Shown here: one piece after another, positions 38,701 to 48,652 of the stretch
Position numbering within the stretch: position 1 is the stretch's first letter
How the letters are laid out: the number at the start of each line of letters is the position of its first letter
Source: Buddleja alternifolia
Lineage: Eukaryota; Streptophyta; Magnoliopsida; Lamiales; Scrophulariaceae
DNA length: 64,000 nucleotides
Assembly (NCBI GenBank): GCA_019426215.1
Contig: CM033397.1
Coordinates: forward strand, 26,290,480-26,354,479
Direction of reading: 5' to 3'
Translations under genes and position numbers: made by a program
The notes under the pieces: generated by a model
Seen by the model: only the letters and a program-made list of their open reading frames with translations
The model's database searches: none
Told to the model about the DNA's origin: nothing

Positions 38701-40344
38701 TGCAATAGTTTGGCTAAGAGGGATGAATTGTCGGTCTGGACTAGAATGAGAGATGAAGTTGAGGAATTAGAGCATGCATTTGACTAACGTGTGACAAACG
38801 AGGGATATTAATGTCAAATTCATAGTCAAAACAATATTCTTAATTGAAATATAAACTATACTTGCATTAGAATAGAAAAACATTTAAAATTTATTAAAAG
38901 GCCGGAAGCCTCTTACGAGTAATCAATCAAATAAGTTCAAGCTCAGTACAAATATATATTTGATCCAACTCGAGTTTGACAAATTTGAATTTGAATTTGA
39001 ATTTCAATATTATTCAGATGCGCCAAAAGCTCATGGTAAACTCAATCATTTTTAACATTAAATACCACCGGACATATCCGTTCAAAATCATAATGCCATT
39101 ACATAATCTGCTACCAAAAATGCGAGTCAATTTTATAACAGTATCTTGTAAACCGTGTTGGATATCTATTCAAAAACTATTTTAATAAAAAAGGTGTACT
39201 ATAGGTTCCGCATTATAAACATTGGATATTTAGTTATACCAAAAGCTTCAACTTAAAGGGCATGCCTGGTAGATCCTTGAATCCGCCTCCGGAATAATGG
39301 AATCCCCATGCATTGTGCATAACTAACAACTATCTGGTGGCCTACCTGCAAAGACACATTCAATACTTGTTAACTATTCAATGCATAATAGAAGTAATAT
39401 CAATTTTACATTGTTGATTAGAAAGAGGTACTTTTGCGAAAAAAGGGACAAAGAAAGAAAGGAAAAGAAGAGTTCCTAATTCTTTACTATTTGTTGTATA
39501 TCTCCAGAAATAATTACAGCTAATATTGCAAGATATTGATGCAAGAATTATGACTTCCAAAAGTAATAACTATGCAACCACCCATGAAAGGAAAGGAGAG
39601 TGCGACATCTAAAAAAATCTTATGGCATTCTTTAGACCACGTCAGTCTTCCAGCACTTAAGTCTATAAGGATTTATACAGATATTACTTTATTGCGTCAT
39701 GCTTCACACTATTTACTCACACAGAAAACAAAAAAAGAAATGGGCTTTCTCTGTGCATCAAAGGCAAGTATCTGGCAACAATTCCAATTAATAGGAATAG
39801 AAAACTTTTATTATCTTAAGTTTTGGGGATATTTAGACAATTGCCAATCATGTTAACTATTGAAGCCAATCCAGTCTTTCTATCTGTATATGTCATTGTC
39901 CACATATAAGAATGTGGCTTGCAGCATGCTAATTATATATTAAATTCATCTATTAAAACTTACATAAATAAAGGTTTTTTAATTCCAGCTCATACACAAA
40001 CATTTATTCGTCTATCTATTTCTTCCTTCACACATATTCAAAACAAAGAGTTTACCAGTTAGTTGCAGAAAAGTTGAGTGAAGACAAAGACTTACTGTTT
40101 GATACATGTAACTATCAAGCTCATCTTGTGCTTCATCAACAGGCATCAAATTCGCCAGTGCAACTATCTAAAATCAAAAATTCGAGGAAATAAGAAAAAT
40201 AATTAAACCAACAAAACTGGATACTAATGTGACAAGCACTTATACGCACAGAAGATAAAGGGAAACCTGGTGACCGTATTGCTGGCACTTCATCATTGCA
40301 TAGCAACTATCCTTGCCGCCGCTGACGAGCGCCACCACCTTCAT
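23633..40344 (-). CDS. DPH6: diphthine--ammonia ligase, 12 exons
   Basis: The enzyme amidates diphthine on elongation factor 2, the last step of diphthamide synthesis, in the cytosol. Exons (minus): 40344-40267, 40167-40096, 39345-39266, 37656-37431, 37303-37271, 36800-36718, 36636-36564, 36363-36018, 35852-35521, 25383-25040, 24779-24440, 23824-23633. They join in phase to 2199 nt (732 residues plus stop) without interruption. The N-terminus MKVVALVSGGKDSCYAMMKC carries the PP-loop SGGKDS (residues 8-13). YMYQTVGHQ, SGAIASDYQRLRVE and GEGGEYETLTLDCPLF (from residue 199) are family signatures. After a variable acidic linker come two RidA/YjgF-like regions (from about residues 331 and 442), the plant and fungal layout. 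An ATG at 40452 is in frame, but the family starts at MKVV. Exon 3 needs a GC donor. The 25384-35520 intron is swollen by transposons. Confidence 0.95.
26638..27502. mobile_element. hAT-like non-autonomous element in the 5' LTR
   Basis: The termini CAATGTTTTTAAAATCGGAC and (inverted) CAATGTTTTAAAAACCGGAT are followed by CCGG-rich subterminal sequence. ATAAATAG is duplicated at 26630-26637 and 27503-27510, the 8-bp duplication expected of hAT. The 3' LTR lacks this insertion, so the empty site can be read directly. It contains TA and TG microsatellites at about 26730-26777 and no credible transposase. Confidence 0.9.
27775..29120 (+). pseudogene. copia gag-protease remnant
   Basis: The gag ATG at 27775 (MAGDEGKVKIDRFDG) is soon interrupted, and a segment of about 130 bp carrying the same start is repeated at about 27913-28045. 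A UBN2 gag stretch is readable at 28217-28411 (YLMRRLFTLRIDKSGSV, HINELNVILTQL), then the CCHC knuckle KCFNCGKTGHFQNKC near 28609-28655 and the protease site DTWILDSGASYHS near 28756. A last trace (MGQIDLEEY...ASGSRKEILYML) ends near 29100. Many stops and frameshifts: a dead, internally deleted copy. Confidence 0.88.
31183..32504 (+). pseudogene. PIF/Harbinger transposase (HARBI1/DDE_Tnp_4 type), degenerate
   Basis: It starts at ATG 31183 (MSRICPKKLQ) just after an AG that may be a 5' UTR splice acceptor. The N-terminal helix-turn-helix part reads MNRAAFTRLCYLLEHVGGL. A one-base deletion near 31530 shifts the frame into LAHHKKNR, then RSGHTVSVHVNAVLTALMKLHP. After a decayed intron, GALNGIYIDVHVP (near 31845) corresponds to the first catalytic motif, with Asn where Asp is required. 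The second motif, YLCDNGYMSYPGFLAPYRGV, and the GNAIERTWGITKWRW motif with the catalytic Glu are at 32166-32360. The last open frame ends at 32504. Exon borders near 31718 and 32160 lack normal splice dinucleotides. Confidence 0.92.
32884..33951 (+). pseudogene. Harbinger-associated MYB/SANT-like DNA-binding protein, degenerate
   Basis: The ATG at 32884 (MTASRSNTSKS) leads to RHSWTS, where a frameshift precedes the SANT-like domain EDDVLIQALKHILVTGWKADNG...SFPGTDIRPNPHLSSKMHSWKKNYNLLYGMI. A probable intron (about 33238-33378) separates DKYC from KNDANARTMRS. The C-terminal region (EIFGKDRVNVNGAEGF, then 33688-33951 ending MLLGKL) is readable with two further stops. In PIF/Harbinger elements this second protein binds the element ends and helps the transposase reach the nucleus (established for the superfamily). 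Confidence 0.85.
38050..38790. other. unexplained segment inside DPH6 intron 3
   Basis: Part of the 1.6-kb intron between exons 4 and 3. It has higher GC than the rest of the intron and two open frames (38056-38292 rich in Arg/Glu/Gln, 38533-38787) without domains I recognise. It may be a fragment of an old retroelement; no ends could be found. Confidence 0.3.
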
Positions 40345-41222
40345 AATTGGCAGCGGCCGTGTGTTCACTAGGGTTTTGGAAAGCAAGTAATGACTTTCAG
40401 GGGACACTGTTTCACGGGGACAAAGGTCAACATCCATGTCGAGATTGAGCAATTTTAATTAATTTAATCCTACGCTGATATTAACAAAAAATACATGAAA
40501 GATTAACTACAGTCACATTATTGCAGGACTAAATACCAACTACCAACATATGTTAAGTTTCATCGTCTTCATCATCTTTCCTAGTTTTTCTCTCTTTTCA
40601 TCTTTTCCCTTCTATTTTCTTTTCTCCTTTTTTTTTCTGTGATTATTATTTCCCATTCCTTTTCTATCCTCTACCAACGCGGACGCCTATACACACTAAG
40701 AAATGAACAAAACAGAGGACACACACAATAACACAAACTCAGGGTCACACAAAACCTACTTTAGAACATATGGACCTAGGCAAGAAGTAAAAATCAGCAA
40801 AAACTGGGTTTCATTCCTTTGCATCAAAAATCAGTAAAATAAGAGAAAAGAAAAATGGATTACCAGGCACGAACAGGTGGTGGAGTGAAGGAGGCAGCAC
40901 GAGTTGGGAGTGAGGCGGTGGTGGTCTGCCGGCGGCAAGTGACGGTTGGTGGTGCAATGGTGGCTATGGCTAGGGTTGAAGCTTTCAAAGTTTTCCTTCC
41001 CTTGTCAAAACACGCTCTTGGTCTTGGAGAAAGTCAAAAGAGGAAATAAATTTCTAATTTTCAGAATTATTTTATTATTAATTAATAATATAAAAATATC
41101 TATATCGTTTATCTCGGTTCTCTCCATTACACCTTCCCACCAAATGTGTCCAATACACCCTTGGATCGATGACACATCATGAGTGATTTCTTCTAATAGC
41201 TAATATTATAATTTCTTAACCA
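40345..41222 (-). promoter_or_regulatory. 5' region of DPH6
   Basis: Between the DPH6 start and the large Mutator-like element. It is CT-rich on the plus strand at about 40560-40660 (AG-rich in the gene's orientation) with no clear TATA box. About 880 bp separate the start codon from the transposon, so the insertion lies in or near the promoter. Confidence 0.45.
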
Positions 41223-41681
41223 AATAATTAACAGATTTTTAGAGAAAAATCCTCATTCAATGTTTCAAATCATGAATCAGTCTCCCCCCCTTGTTTTTCA
41301 ACTCTGCACCTCCCAATTCATGTTCTTTCTTTGGATTAGTTTCCCACCCACCTGAAAGGTCTAAAATACCCCCCCTCTTTTGCTATTTTCAGTCTATTTT
41401 CACTCCCACCAGACCTATATTAAATAATCACCCACCCTGTACCCCCAAAATCTGCAAATCAATTCACCTCTGCCCTATCTGCTCTCTGATCTGCTTTCCG
41501 TCCGTCCTATATTCTCCAATTGGTTTTTTTTTCCTTTGATAATTGACATCTGAATTGGGTCTGTTACCCGACGACGACCACCACCACCACCACCCCTCTG
41601 CCCTCCGTCTTATTTCCAAGCCCGATTGTTTTTTTTTTCTTTTTTCCAGATAATCGTCATTGGGTCTGTTACCCGACCACG

Positions 41682-42089
41682 ATGCAAATGGATACAAGTG
41701 CGCAAGCATCTGAATTGGGTCTGTTGCCACCACCACCACCACAAGTAGCGATGCAAATGGATACAACTGCGCAAACAGGTGAATTTCAGATATTAGGAAT
41801 TTGAGCATACAACGATGAGCTTGATGTGATTTCAATTTTTAAAGGGACCACTCTGATGGATGTTTTCACTGTTCTTGCAAGAAAGTGGCTTGAAATGAAT
41901 TTAGGATGTATTCAATTGCGATACTTTGCTCCTCCTTACAAATTGTATGTGACTTTAAAAGAGGATGAGGACGTCCTCAATATGTGTCGGCTGCATAAAC
42001 ACCTCAAACTGCCGATCGTTGACATGATGGCAGTTCCCAATAGCGAGCCAAATGAACGACAAGGCGAAAACAGCTATACTGGCAGGTAA
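41682..42089 (+). pseudogene. PB1/MuDR N-terminal-like frame
   Basis: From MQMDTSAQASELG (about 41682), with the phrase repeated as MQMDTTAQTG at about 41751, the frame crosses a stop near 41802. It continues AYNDELDVISIFKGTTLMDVFTVLARKWLEMN, LRYFAPPYKLYVTLKEDEDVLNMCRLHKHL and IVDMMAV to 42089. This resembles the N-terminal PB1-like domain placed ahead of MULE transposases in many plant genomes. The transposase domain that should follow is missing. The proline stretch and CCA-rich DNA before it are low complexity. Confidence 0.55.
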
Positions 42090-42423
42090 TACTTTGTGGG
42101 ATTTACTTTGGGGAACGGTAGCTCTTTGTTTGTTTGCTATGAGAAGAAGAAAGCTTAATTGGTAGTATTACTCAAGTTATAAAATACTGCATTAATCATT
42201 GAAATTACGTATACATATAGCTTATGAATACTTAGCAATTACCTCATGTAGCTAGACAGAAATATTGCTTTTGAAATACAAAGTGTGGCATTTATGATGT
42301 GAAAATATGTCTACTCTGCACTAAAATTACCTCATATGGGATAATAATACAAATACTGCACATGTACGTTTTGATATTGCATTTGTTCATGGCTATTACG
42401 TCGGATATAAATTATTAGGACAA

Positions 42424-43964
42424 TGTTGGTCCCAAGTGGCATACGAAAGGGTCTAGAAGGGGGAGGGGTTGAATAGACCCTCAAGTCTTTTTCCACTTCA
42501 AAAAGGTTTCGTATTAAAATGGTTTTGGACGCTTGAAATGTGAACGCTTGACTGAGCGTTTACTTAGAAATATAGACGCTTAGGTTAAGCGTCTGATGAA
42601 GACTGTTTTTAGAGAGTTAACTTAGACTTCAAGATTTGAATACTTTAACCGAGTGGGTTTAAGCGTTCAGTTCTTTAATCAGTGTTAGCACAGCAGAATG
42701 ATTTTTCTAGTCTTCTTTTGAAAGCTTTAGCGTCACCAGAAGTTTCTTAGTTGCTTAGCGTTTGATTGTATTTTACTTAATCAATTTATGCAATGATATG
42801 ATATGAAAGAATTGACTGAAAAGTAAATAACACAATATTTGTAAGGTTCGTTGGGTGATGTAATCTCAACTACGTCCTTCTTCTCCTTCAACACTTGGAG
42901 GCAATCCACTAAAGTGATTCTCAAAGAATCACACAGAATCTTCTGCACAATAGGGAGAGATAGATGTCGATGACTTGAGCTCCTTGATCACACAGATTTC
43001 TGCTCCAAATCACTTCAATCTCCTTGCTTCTTTCACCCAGAAATGATGCAAGTATCCAACTTCGACTTCACACAGATCGCGAGGCTTGGATGGGTTTTTC
43101 TAAAACGGTTTGTTTGATTTTGATGAAGTTCAAACAACTTGGAAATATCTCAGTAGGAAAGTGGTTTCTTTGAAAAGAATGTTGAGATATTTGTTGACTG
43201 TCTCAGGATTGAAGAAAAGCAGAGGGAATGTTTTCTTGAAAATTCTGGCTTTTCTGAGAGTTTAAGGAATGAGACTTCAATGCAACAGCAATTCGACTTG
43301 AAGATTAATTGTTCTCTCTGTTTGGCTTGTTGTTGAAGTCCTATTTATAGGCATTCTTGGAGAAAGTGTCCGTTTGACACATGCACAGGCGCGTGCCTCT
43401 CACTTCCACGAGTGAACAACTTTTGTCCTTTTTCCTGAAAATCTGCTGCACAAAAATTGGTGCTGCAGTTTGAGATAGTTGACAGTCCAATAGGGTGGCT
43501 TCTCCATACGTCTGAAAGTGCTTATCACATTTAATGCTCTTATCAGCATTTAATGCATTGGAATTAAATACCCGTTGGTACTTAATGCTTTGAGAATATT
43601 TGCATTAAACTCCTTCTGGACTTAGAAATAAATTCAGGTGAAATTACTTCTGTCCCATAAGGAAACGCTTGATGTAGCTAGTCAATTGGACGCTTGGAGA
43701 CTTTTATCTTCTTTCAGAAATCAGGCGCTTGAGTCTTCGAACTTTACCACTGATAAACTCACTCAAAAATTATCAGACGCTCAGCCTAAGACTACTTAGC
43801 CTAACAATCTAAAGTAAAATAAAACAAAGCCTAATAAGCCTATTACAAAACTAACGCTTCAAAGCTTATACAAATTTTCTACTAAAATCAAACTTACATA
43901 TTTTGGGGTCTAACACAAAGTCCTAATTGTCATCATCAAAACATCTAACATGAAATTCCTAACA
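42424..43964 (-). mobile_element. solo LTR of a SIRE-like copia family
   Basis: It begins TGTTGGTCCCAAGTGGC and ends ATTCCTAACA, with GACAA at 42419-42423 and 43965-43969 as perfect target duplication. It is homologous along its length to the LTR at 58768-60221. The minus orientation follows from the polypurine tract of that copy and from a TATAAATAG box on the minus strand at 43341-43349. No internal region remains. It inserted into the Mutator-like element after that element arrived. Confidence 0.93.
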
Positions 43965-44374
43965 GACAACATTAGGGTGGTGTTGTACAACTTCAATTTA
44001 CCTTTACTTCTTACTAACAATCATCTTTGTCGTTGTTTTCACTCTTTATATGTAGGAAGAGGACCCGAGAAATGCTAAGCGATGGAGGAATCTCAGACCG
44101 GTCATGTGGACAAACTAGCTGCTAGAAGATGAGAGAGGCCAATTTGAAGAGTTGTAATATTATGATTTGTACTATGATTGTGTTGTGTTATCTTGTTTCG
44201 CTTGTATTACCAAAAACATTACGTTTTTTGGCTTGTAATAAATACTTTGGTGGATCATTTTCTTGGAGTTTCACAAGGTGTTGCACAAAATTTATGATCA
44301 TGTGTTTCATTGACATTCCATTTGAGATATTGTACTAAAAAGTAACCATAAAATCATAAATAACAATATGAATT

Positions 44375-45175
44375 GAAGTCAAACGACGTATTATTTTCCA
44401 TCAATTGACGTATTATTTTCATTAATCGCCGTATAGGTACAATTGATATGACGTATTAATACATAATATCAACGTATTTTTTCTTTCAATTGACGTATAG
44501 GTACAGTTGATATGACGTATCAATTCATTATATCGACGTATGGATGTCTATCAGTTAACGTATAGGTAAATTGACGTATGAATGGAAGTCAATTGACGTA
44601 TTCGTTTCCTTCAATCGATGTATAGATACAATTGATATGACGTGTTAATACATAATATCAACGTATGGATGTCAATCAATTGACGTATAGGTACACTTGA
44701 TATGACGTATTAGTACATTGAAATTGATGTATGGATGTCTATAAATTGACGTAATAATACATTAATATGATGTATTAGTACATTCATATTGACGTATGAA
44801 TGCAAGTCAATTGACGTATTAATCTCCATCAATCGATGTATAGTTACACTTGATACGACGCATGCTTTTCTTTCAAGTGACGTATAGGTACAGTTGATAT
44901 GACGTATTAATACATTATATCGACGTATGAATGGAAATCAATTGACATATAGGCACACTTGATATGACGTAGTAGTACTTTCAAATTGACGTATGAATGG
45001 AAGTTAATTGACGTATTATTTTCCATCAATTGACGTACAGATACACTTGATATAACGTATTAATACATAATATCAACTTATGAATGTCTATCAATTGACG
45101 TATAGGTACACTTGACATGACGTACTAGTACATTCAAATTGACGTATGAATGCAAGTCAATTGACATTATATTTG
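44375..45175 (+). repeat. 22-bp-period satellite, GACGTAT orientation (block 1)
   Basis: GACGTAT and close variants recur every 22 bp (sometimes 21) for about 800 bp. Typical spacers are AGGTACACTTGATAT, GAATGGAAGTCAATT and GGATGTCAATCAATT, all 15 bases. Non-coding. The conserved core is ACGT; the spacer fluctuates more. Confidence 0.88.
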
Positions 45176-45302
45176 AAGATAATGTACTAAAATGTATCCA
45201 TAAAATCATAAATAATAATTCATATTAATATTAAATAGTAACCCCCTTCATTACATTGACATTGTTAATTAAAAATAAAAAGACCTAATATGTAGCCAGC
45301 GG

Positions 45303-45980
45303 TCATAAACATAAACCATTCTCCACCACACCATTCTCCATCACACCATTCTGCATTGGGTCTTGATGATCTTCATTATCTCCATTCTCCATAGGGTCTT
45401 GATTGTCATTCTCCATAGGGTCTTGATCGTCATTCTCAGGGATCAAGTTCTCGTCAAATAAGACCTTAATCTTTTCCCAATGTACTTCCCCTTCATACCG
45501 GTACCGAGTAGCATTTAGGTTATTTTGCATAGACAATAAGAAATACAAATCAATACAATCATATGAAATCACTATAAAATTATCATAAAAGGATACCATT
45601 TATGACACCCAAAAGTAAAAACGATACCTGTAGATATGTGTTCCAAAAAGCACTAATACCCGTTACGATGTTGGTGTCCGCATCCCACTCAACTTCGAGT
45701 TCCAGAAGAAGAGCACTAAACACTTCGTACCGATTACGTATCCTTGAAATCGCTGCTCGACTTAATCATCTGTGAACCTACGTGTTGGCCAAGCCCAGTT
45801 AATTTTCCAGGTTACATTAAACGAAAACCCGCGGCGGATAGAATTTATAACAGACCTCTCCCAGACATTAGCAGTAGGATCATCTTCTTTCAAAACAATA
45901 GACATATCAGATTGCTGAAGTATGTCCAAGAGTCTCAACTCAGTGGTGTCGGACCAAACATTTGGACAATTATGCTCCAT
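45303..45980 (-). pseudogene. MYB/SANT-like DNA-binding gene within the Mutator-like element
   Basis: The minus-strand start at 45980 (MEHNCPNVWSDTTELRLLDILQQ) is followed by VWERSVINSIRRGF and TRRFTDD. One base is then missing (near 45763), after which the frame continues LSRAAISRIRNRYEVFSALL, VEWDADTNIVTGISAFWNTYLQ. A clean intron (45628-45554, GTATCG to ATGCAG) joins NNLNATRYRYEGEVHWEKIKVLFDE, ending in an acidic tail with repeats of DQDPMEN. The pattern (TELRLLDIL, RNRYEVF, W.ad.. .G..aFWn.Y, R..GevhwEK...lF) is that of plant MYB/SANT-like domains (PF12776). It lies between satellite blocks 1 and 2. It may bind DNA; function unknown. Confidence 0.7.
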
Positions 45981-46230
45981 TTTCGAATTCTTTTTGAGGT
46001 GGTGAAAAAAAAATGGGGAAACCGCAAGATATTTATAAAGAAGTGGGATTGAGGAAGGGTTGTGAATCCTGTTCGCTTAACATAGCTTCCTTTCATCTTC
46101 ACGAAGAAAACTGATGAATTTCTGATGTTCAGTGAGGAGTGAGAAAGGAGCGTGGTGTCTCCTTGTATGAGAACGAGGAAGTTCACGTCGGTTTGTGTGA
46201 AAAACAATGTTGGTAGGACACGTCGATTTG

Positions 46231-47120
46231 AAATGTAAAATTTATTTATACATATACGTCAACCTAGTAGAACACGTACGCCATTAGACAACTTATGTAC
46301 GTCGTTAGGTCAACCAAGTACGTCGCCCCTGTAGAATTAATACGTCATTTTCAATGTTGACATACGACATTTATATTCATTAATACATCCGTTTAGTCGT
46401 TAAAATACAACATTTCATAAGTAATAGTACGTTGGTTTGCTATTGAAATATGTCATTTGAAATGTAAAATTTATTTATACACATACGTCAACCTAGTAGA
46501 ACACATACGTCATTAGACAACTTACGTACATCGTTAGGTCAACCACGTACGTCGCCCCTATAGAATTAATACGTCATCTTCAATGTTGACATACGCCATT
46601 TATATTCATCAATACATCCGTTTAGTCGTTACTATTTCATAAGTAATAGTACGTCGGTTTGCTGTTGAAATACGTCATTTGAAATGTAAAATTTATTTAT
46701 ACACATACGTCAACCTAGTAGAACACGTACGTCATTAGACAACTTACGTACATCGTTAGGTCAACCACGTACGTCGCCCTTGTAGAATTAATACGTCATC
46801 TTCAATGTTGACGTACGACATTTCTATTCATTAATACATCCGTTTAGTCGTTACAATACAACATTTCATAAGTAATAGTACGTCGGTTTGCTGTTGAAAT
46901 ACGTCATTTGAAATGTAAAATTTATTTATACACATATGTCAACCTAGTAGAACACGTACGTCATTAGACAACTTATGTACGTCGTTAGGTCAACCACGTA
47001 CGTCACCCCTGTAGAATTAATACGTCATCTTCAATGTTGACATACGGTATTTATATTCATTAATACATCCATTTAGTCGTTACAATACAACATTTCATAA
47101 GTAATACTACGTCGGTTTGA
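46231..47120 (-). repeat. satellite block 2: about 229-bp higher-order repeat, inverted orientation
   Basis: Starting AAATGTAAAATTTATTTATA at about 46231, 46460, 46682 and 46911, nearly four units of 222-229 bp follow one another. Each unit is itself made of TACGTCA-like cores spaced 21-22 bp, the reverse complement of the core in blocks 1 and 3. Cores include ACGTACGTC palindromes. Non-coding. Confidence 0.88.
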
Positions 47121-47126
47121 TACTTA

Positions 47127-47190
47127 CCCAAACCTTAACCCTAAACCCAAACCCTAAACCCTAAACTCCAAACCCTAAACCCCAAACACA
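47127..47190 (+). repeat. interstitial telomere-like repeat
   Basis: Several perfect and near-perfect CCCTAAA units occur in a row (AACCCTAAACCC, AACCCTAAACCCTAAAC and others), the plant telomere heptamer in C-strand sense. They directly abut the end of satellite block 2. Short interstitial tracts also occur in plant promoters as telo-boxes. Confidence 0.75.
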
Positions 47191-47199
47191 CACATATGA

Positions 47200-47490
47200 A
47201 TATATTTAGACAAGTATTTTATGAATGAATGCATCAATTTGTAAAATTTTATGTTGTGATCATATGAGTTGAATCAATAGTGTTACATTTCTTTCACAAA
47301 CATAAGGTGTGTAGGCACTACTACTAGTAATCACTTGACTTACCAATGTATGTACCAAAGACTTTGTGTATCCACACTACTACTAGTAGTTACTTAACTG
47401 TATGCGTAAATGTTTATAGTTTTGAGATATTTATAGACATGATTATACACATTTCACCAACATAATGTGTGTAGACACTACTACTAGGTA
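47200..47490. other. spacer with CACTACTACTAG repeats
   Basis: Three copies of the phrase cactactactag occur at about 47318, 47376 and 47477 in similar contexts (GTGTGTAGGCACTACTACTAG). Non-coding link between the telomere-like tract and satellite block 3. Confidence 0.45.
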
Positions 47491-48490
47491 CGTATTATTT
47501 TTCATTAATCAACGTATAGGTACACTTAACATGACGTTAGGCACATATCAATTGACGTATATTTGTCTAAAATTGACGTATGAATGATGTTAATTGACGT
47601 ATTATTGTTCACTAATCGACGATAGGTACACTTCATATGACGTGTTTATACATAATATCGACGTATGGATACCCATTAGTCGACGTATTATTTTCCAGCA
47701 ACCGACGTATATTTGTCTGCAATTGACATATGAACGATGTCAATCGACATATTATTCTTCATTAAGCGACGTAAATGTACACTTCATATGACGTATTTAT
47801 ACATAATATCGACCTATGGATGTCGATCAGTCGACGTATTATTTTCCATCAACCGACGTATATTTGTCTAAAATTGATGTATGAACGATGTCAATCGACG
47901 TATTATTCTTCATTAAGCGACGTAAAGGTACACTTCATATGACGTAATTATACATAATATCAACGTATGGATGTCGATCACTCGACATATTACTTTCCAT
48001 CAATAGACGTATATGTACCCATTTTATGACGTACTAATACATAATATCAACGTATAATTGTCCCAAATTGACGTATGTGTGCCATTCAATCGACGTGGTA
48101 GTTTCCATTAATCGACGTATAGGTACACTTAACGTGACTTTAGGCACATATCAATAGACGTATATTTGACCCAAATTGACGTATGAATGATGTAAATTGA
48201 CGTATGGATGATATCAATTGATGTATTATTGTTCACTAATCGACGTATAGGTAAACTTCATATCACGTGTTTATACATAATATCTACGTATGGATATCCA
48301 TCAGTCGACGTATTATTTTCCATCAACCAACGTATAGGTACCCTTCATTTGACGTATTGATATACTCAAATTGACGTATGGATGTCCATCAATTGACTTA
48401 ATAATTCATCAATATTCCGTATTGGTACATTCAAATTGTCGTATGAATACATAATATCGACGTATGGTTGCAAGTCAATTGAGATATATG
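47491..48490 (+). repeat. 22-bp-period satellite, GACGTAT orientation (block 3)
   Basis: The same core and period as block 1 (GACGTAT, spacer of about 15 bases, for example TATTTTCCATCAACC or GGATGTCGATCAGTC) over about 1 kb. Many cores have drifted to GATGTAT or GACATAT. Ends shortly before the 3' side of the plant-mobile-domain gene. Confidence 0.87.
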
Positions 48491-48652
48491 AAGTAAACTA
48501 AGATGTATGGAATATATAAAACAAAATGAAATATATACAGTCAACAGCCACCCTGTTCAAAAAACAAAACAAAAAAAAAAAGAAAAAGAAATTATCCATC
48601 ATCATTCCACATCCAACATTTTTTAAAACAAGAAAATACAACTGCCTGCTCA

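Noticed and set aside
38056..38787. Two open frames in DPH6 intron 3 as a possible separate gene
   Set aside because: Short, no recognisable domain, no clear splice or promoter context; kept only as an unexplained intronic segment.
40345..40452. Upstream in-frame ATG at 40452 as DPH6 start
   Set aside because: The added 36 residues are not of family type; the conserved N-terminus begins exactly at MKVV (40344).
44375..48490. CRISPR-like array
   Set aside because: The repeats are contiguous 22-bp satellite units in a plant genome with drifting spacers of the same family, not unique spacers.
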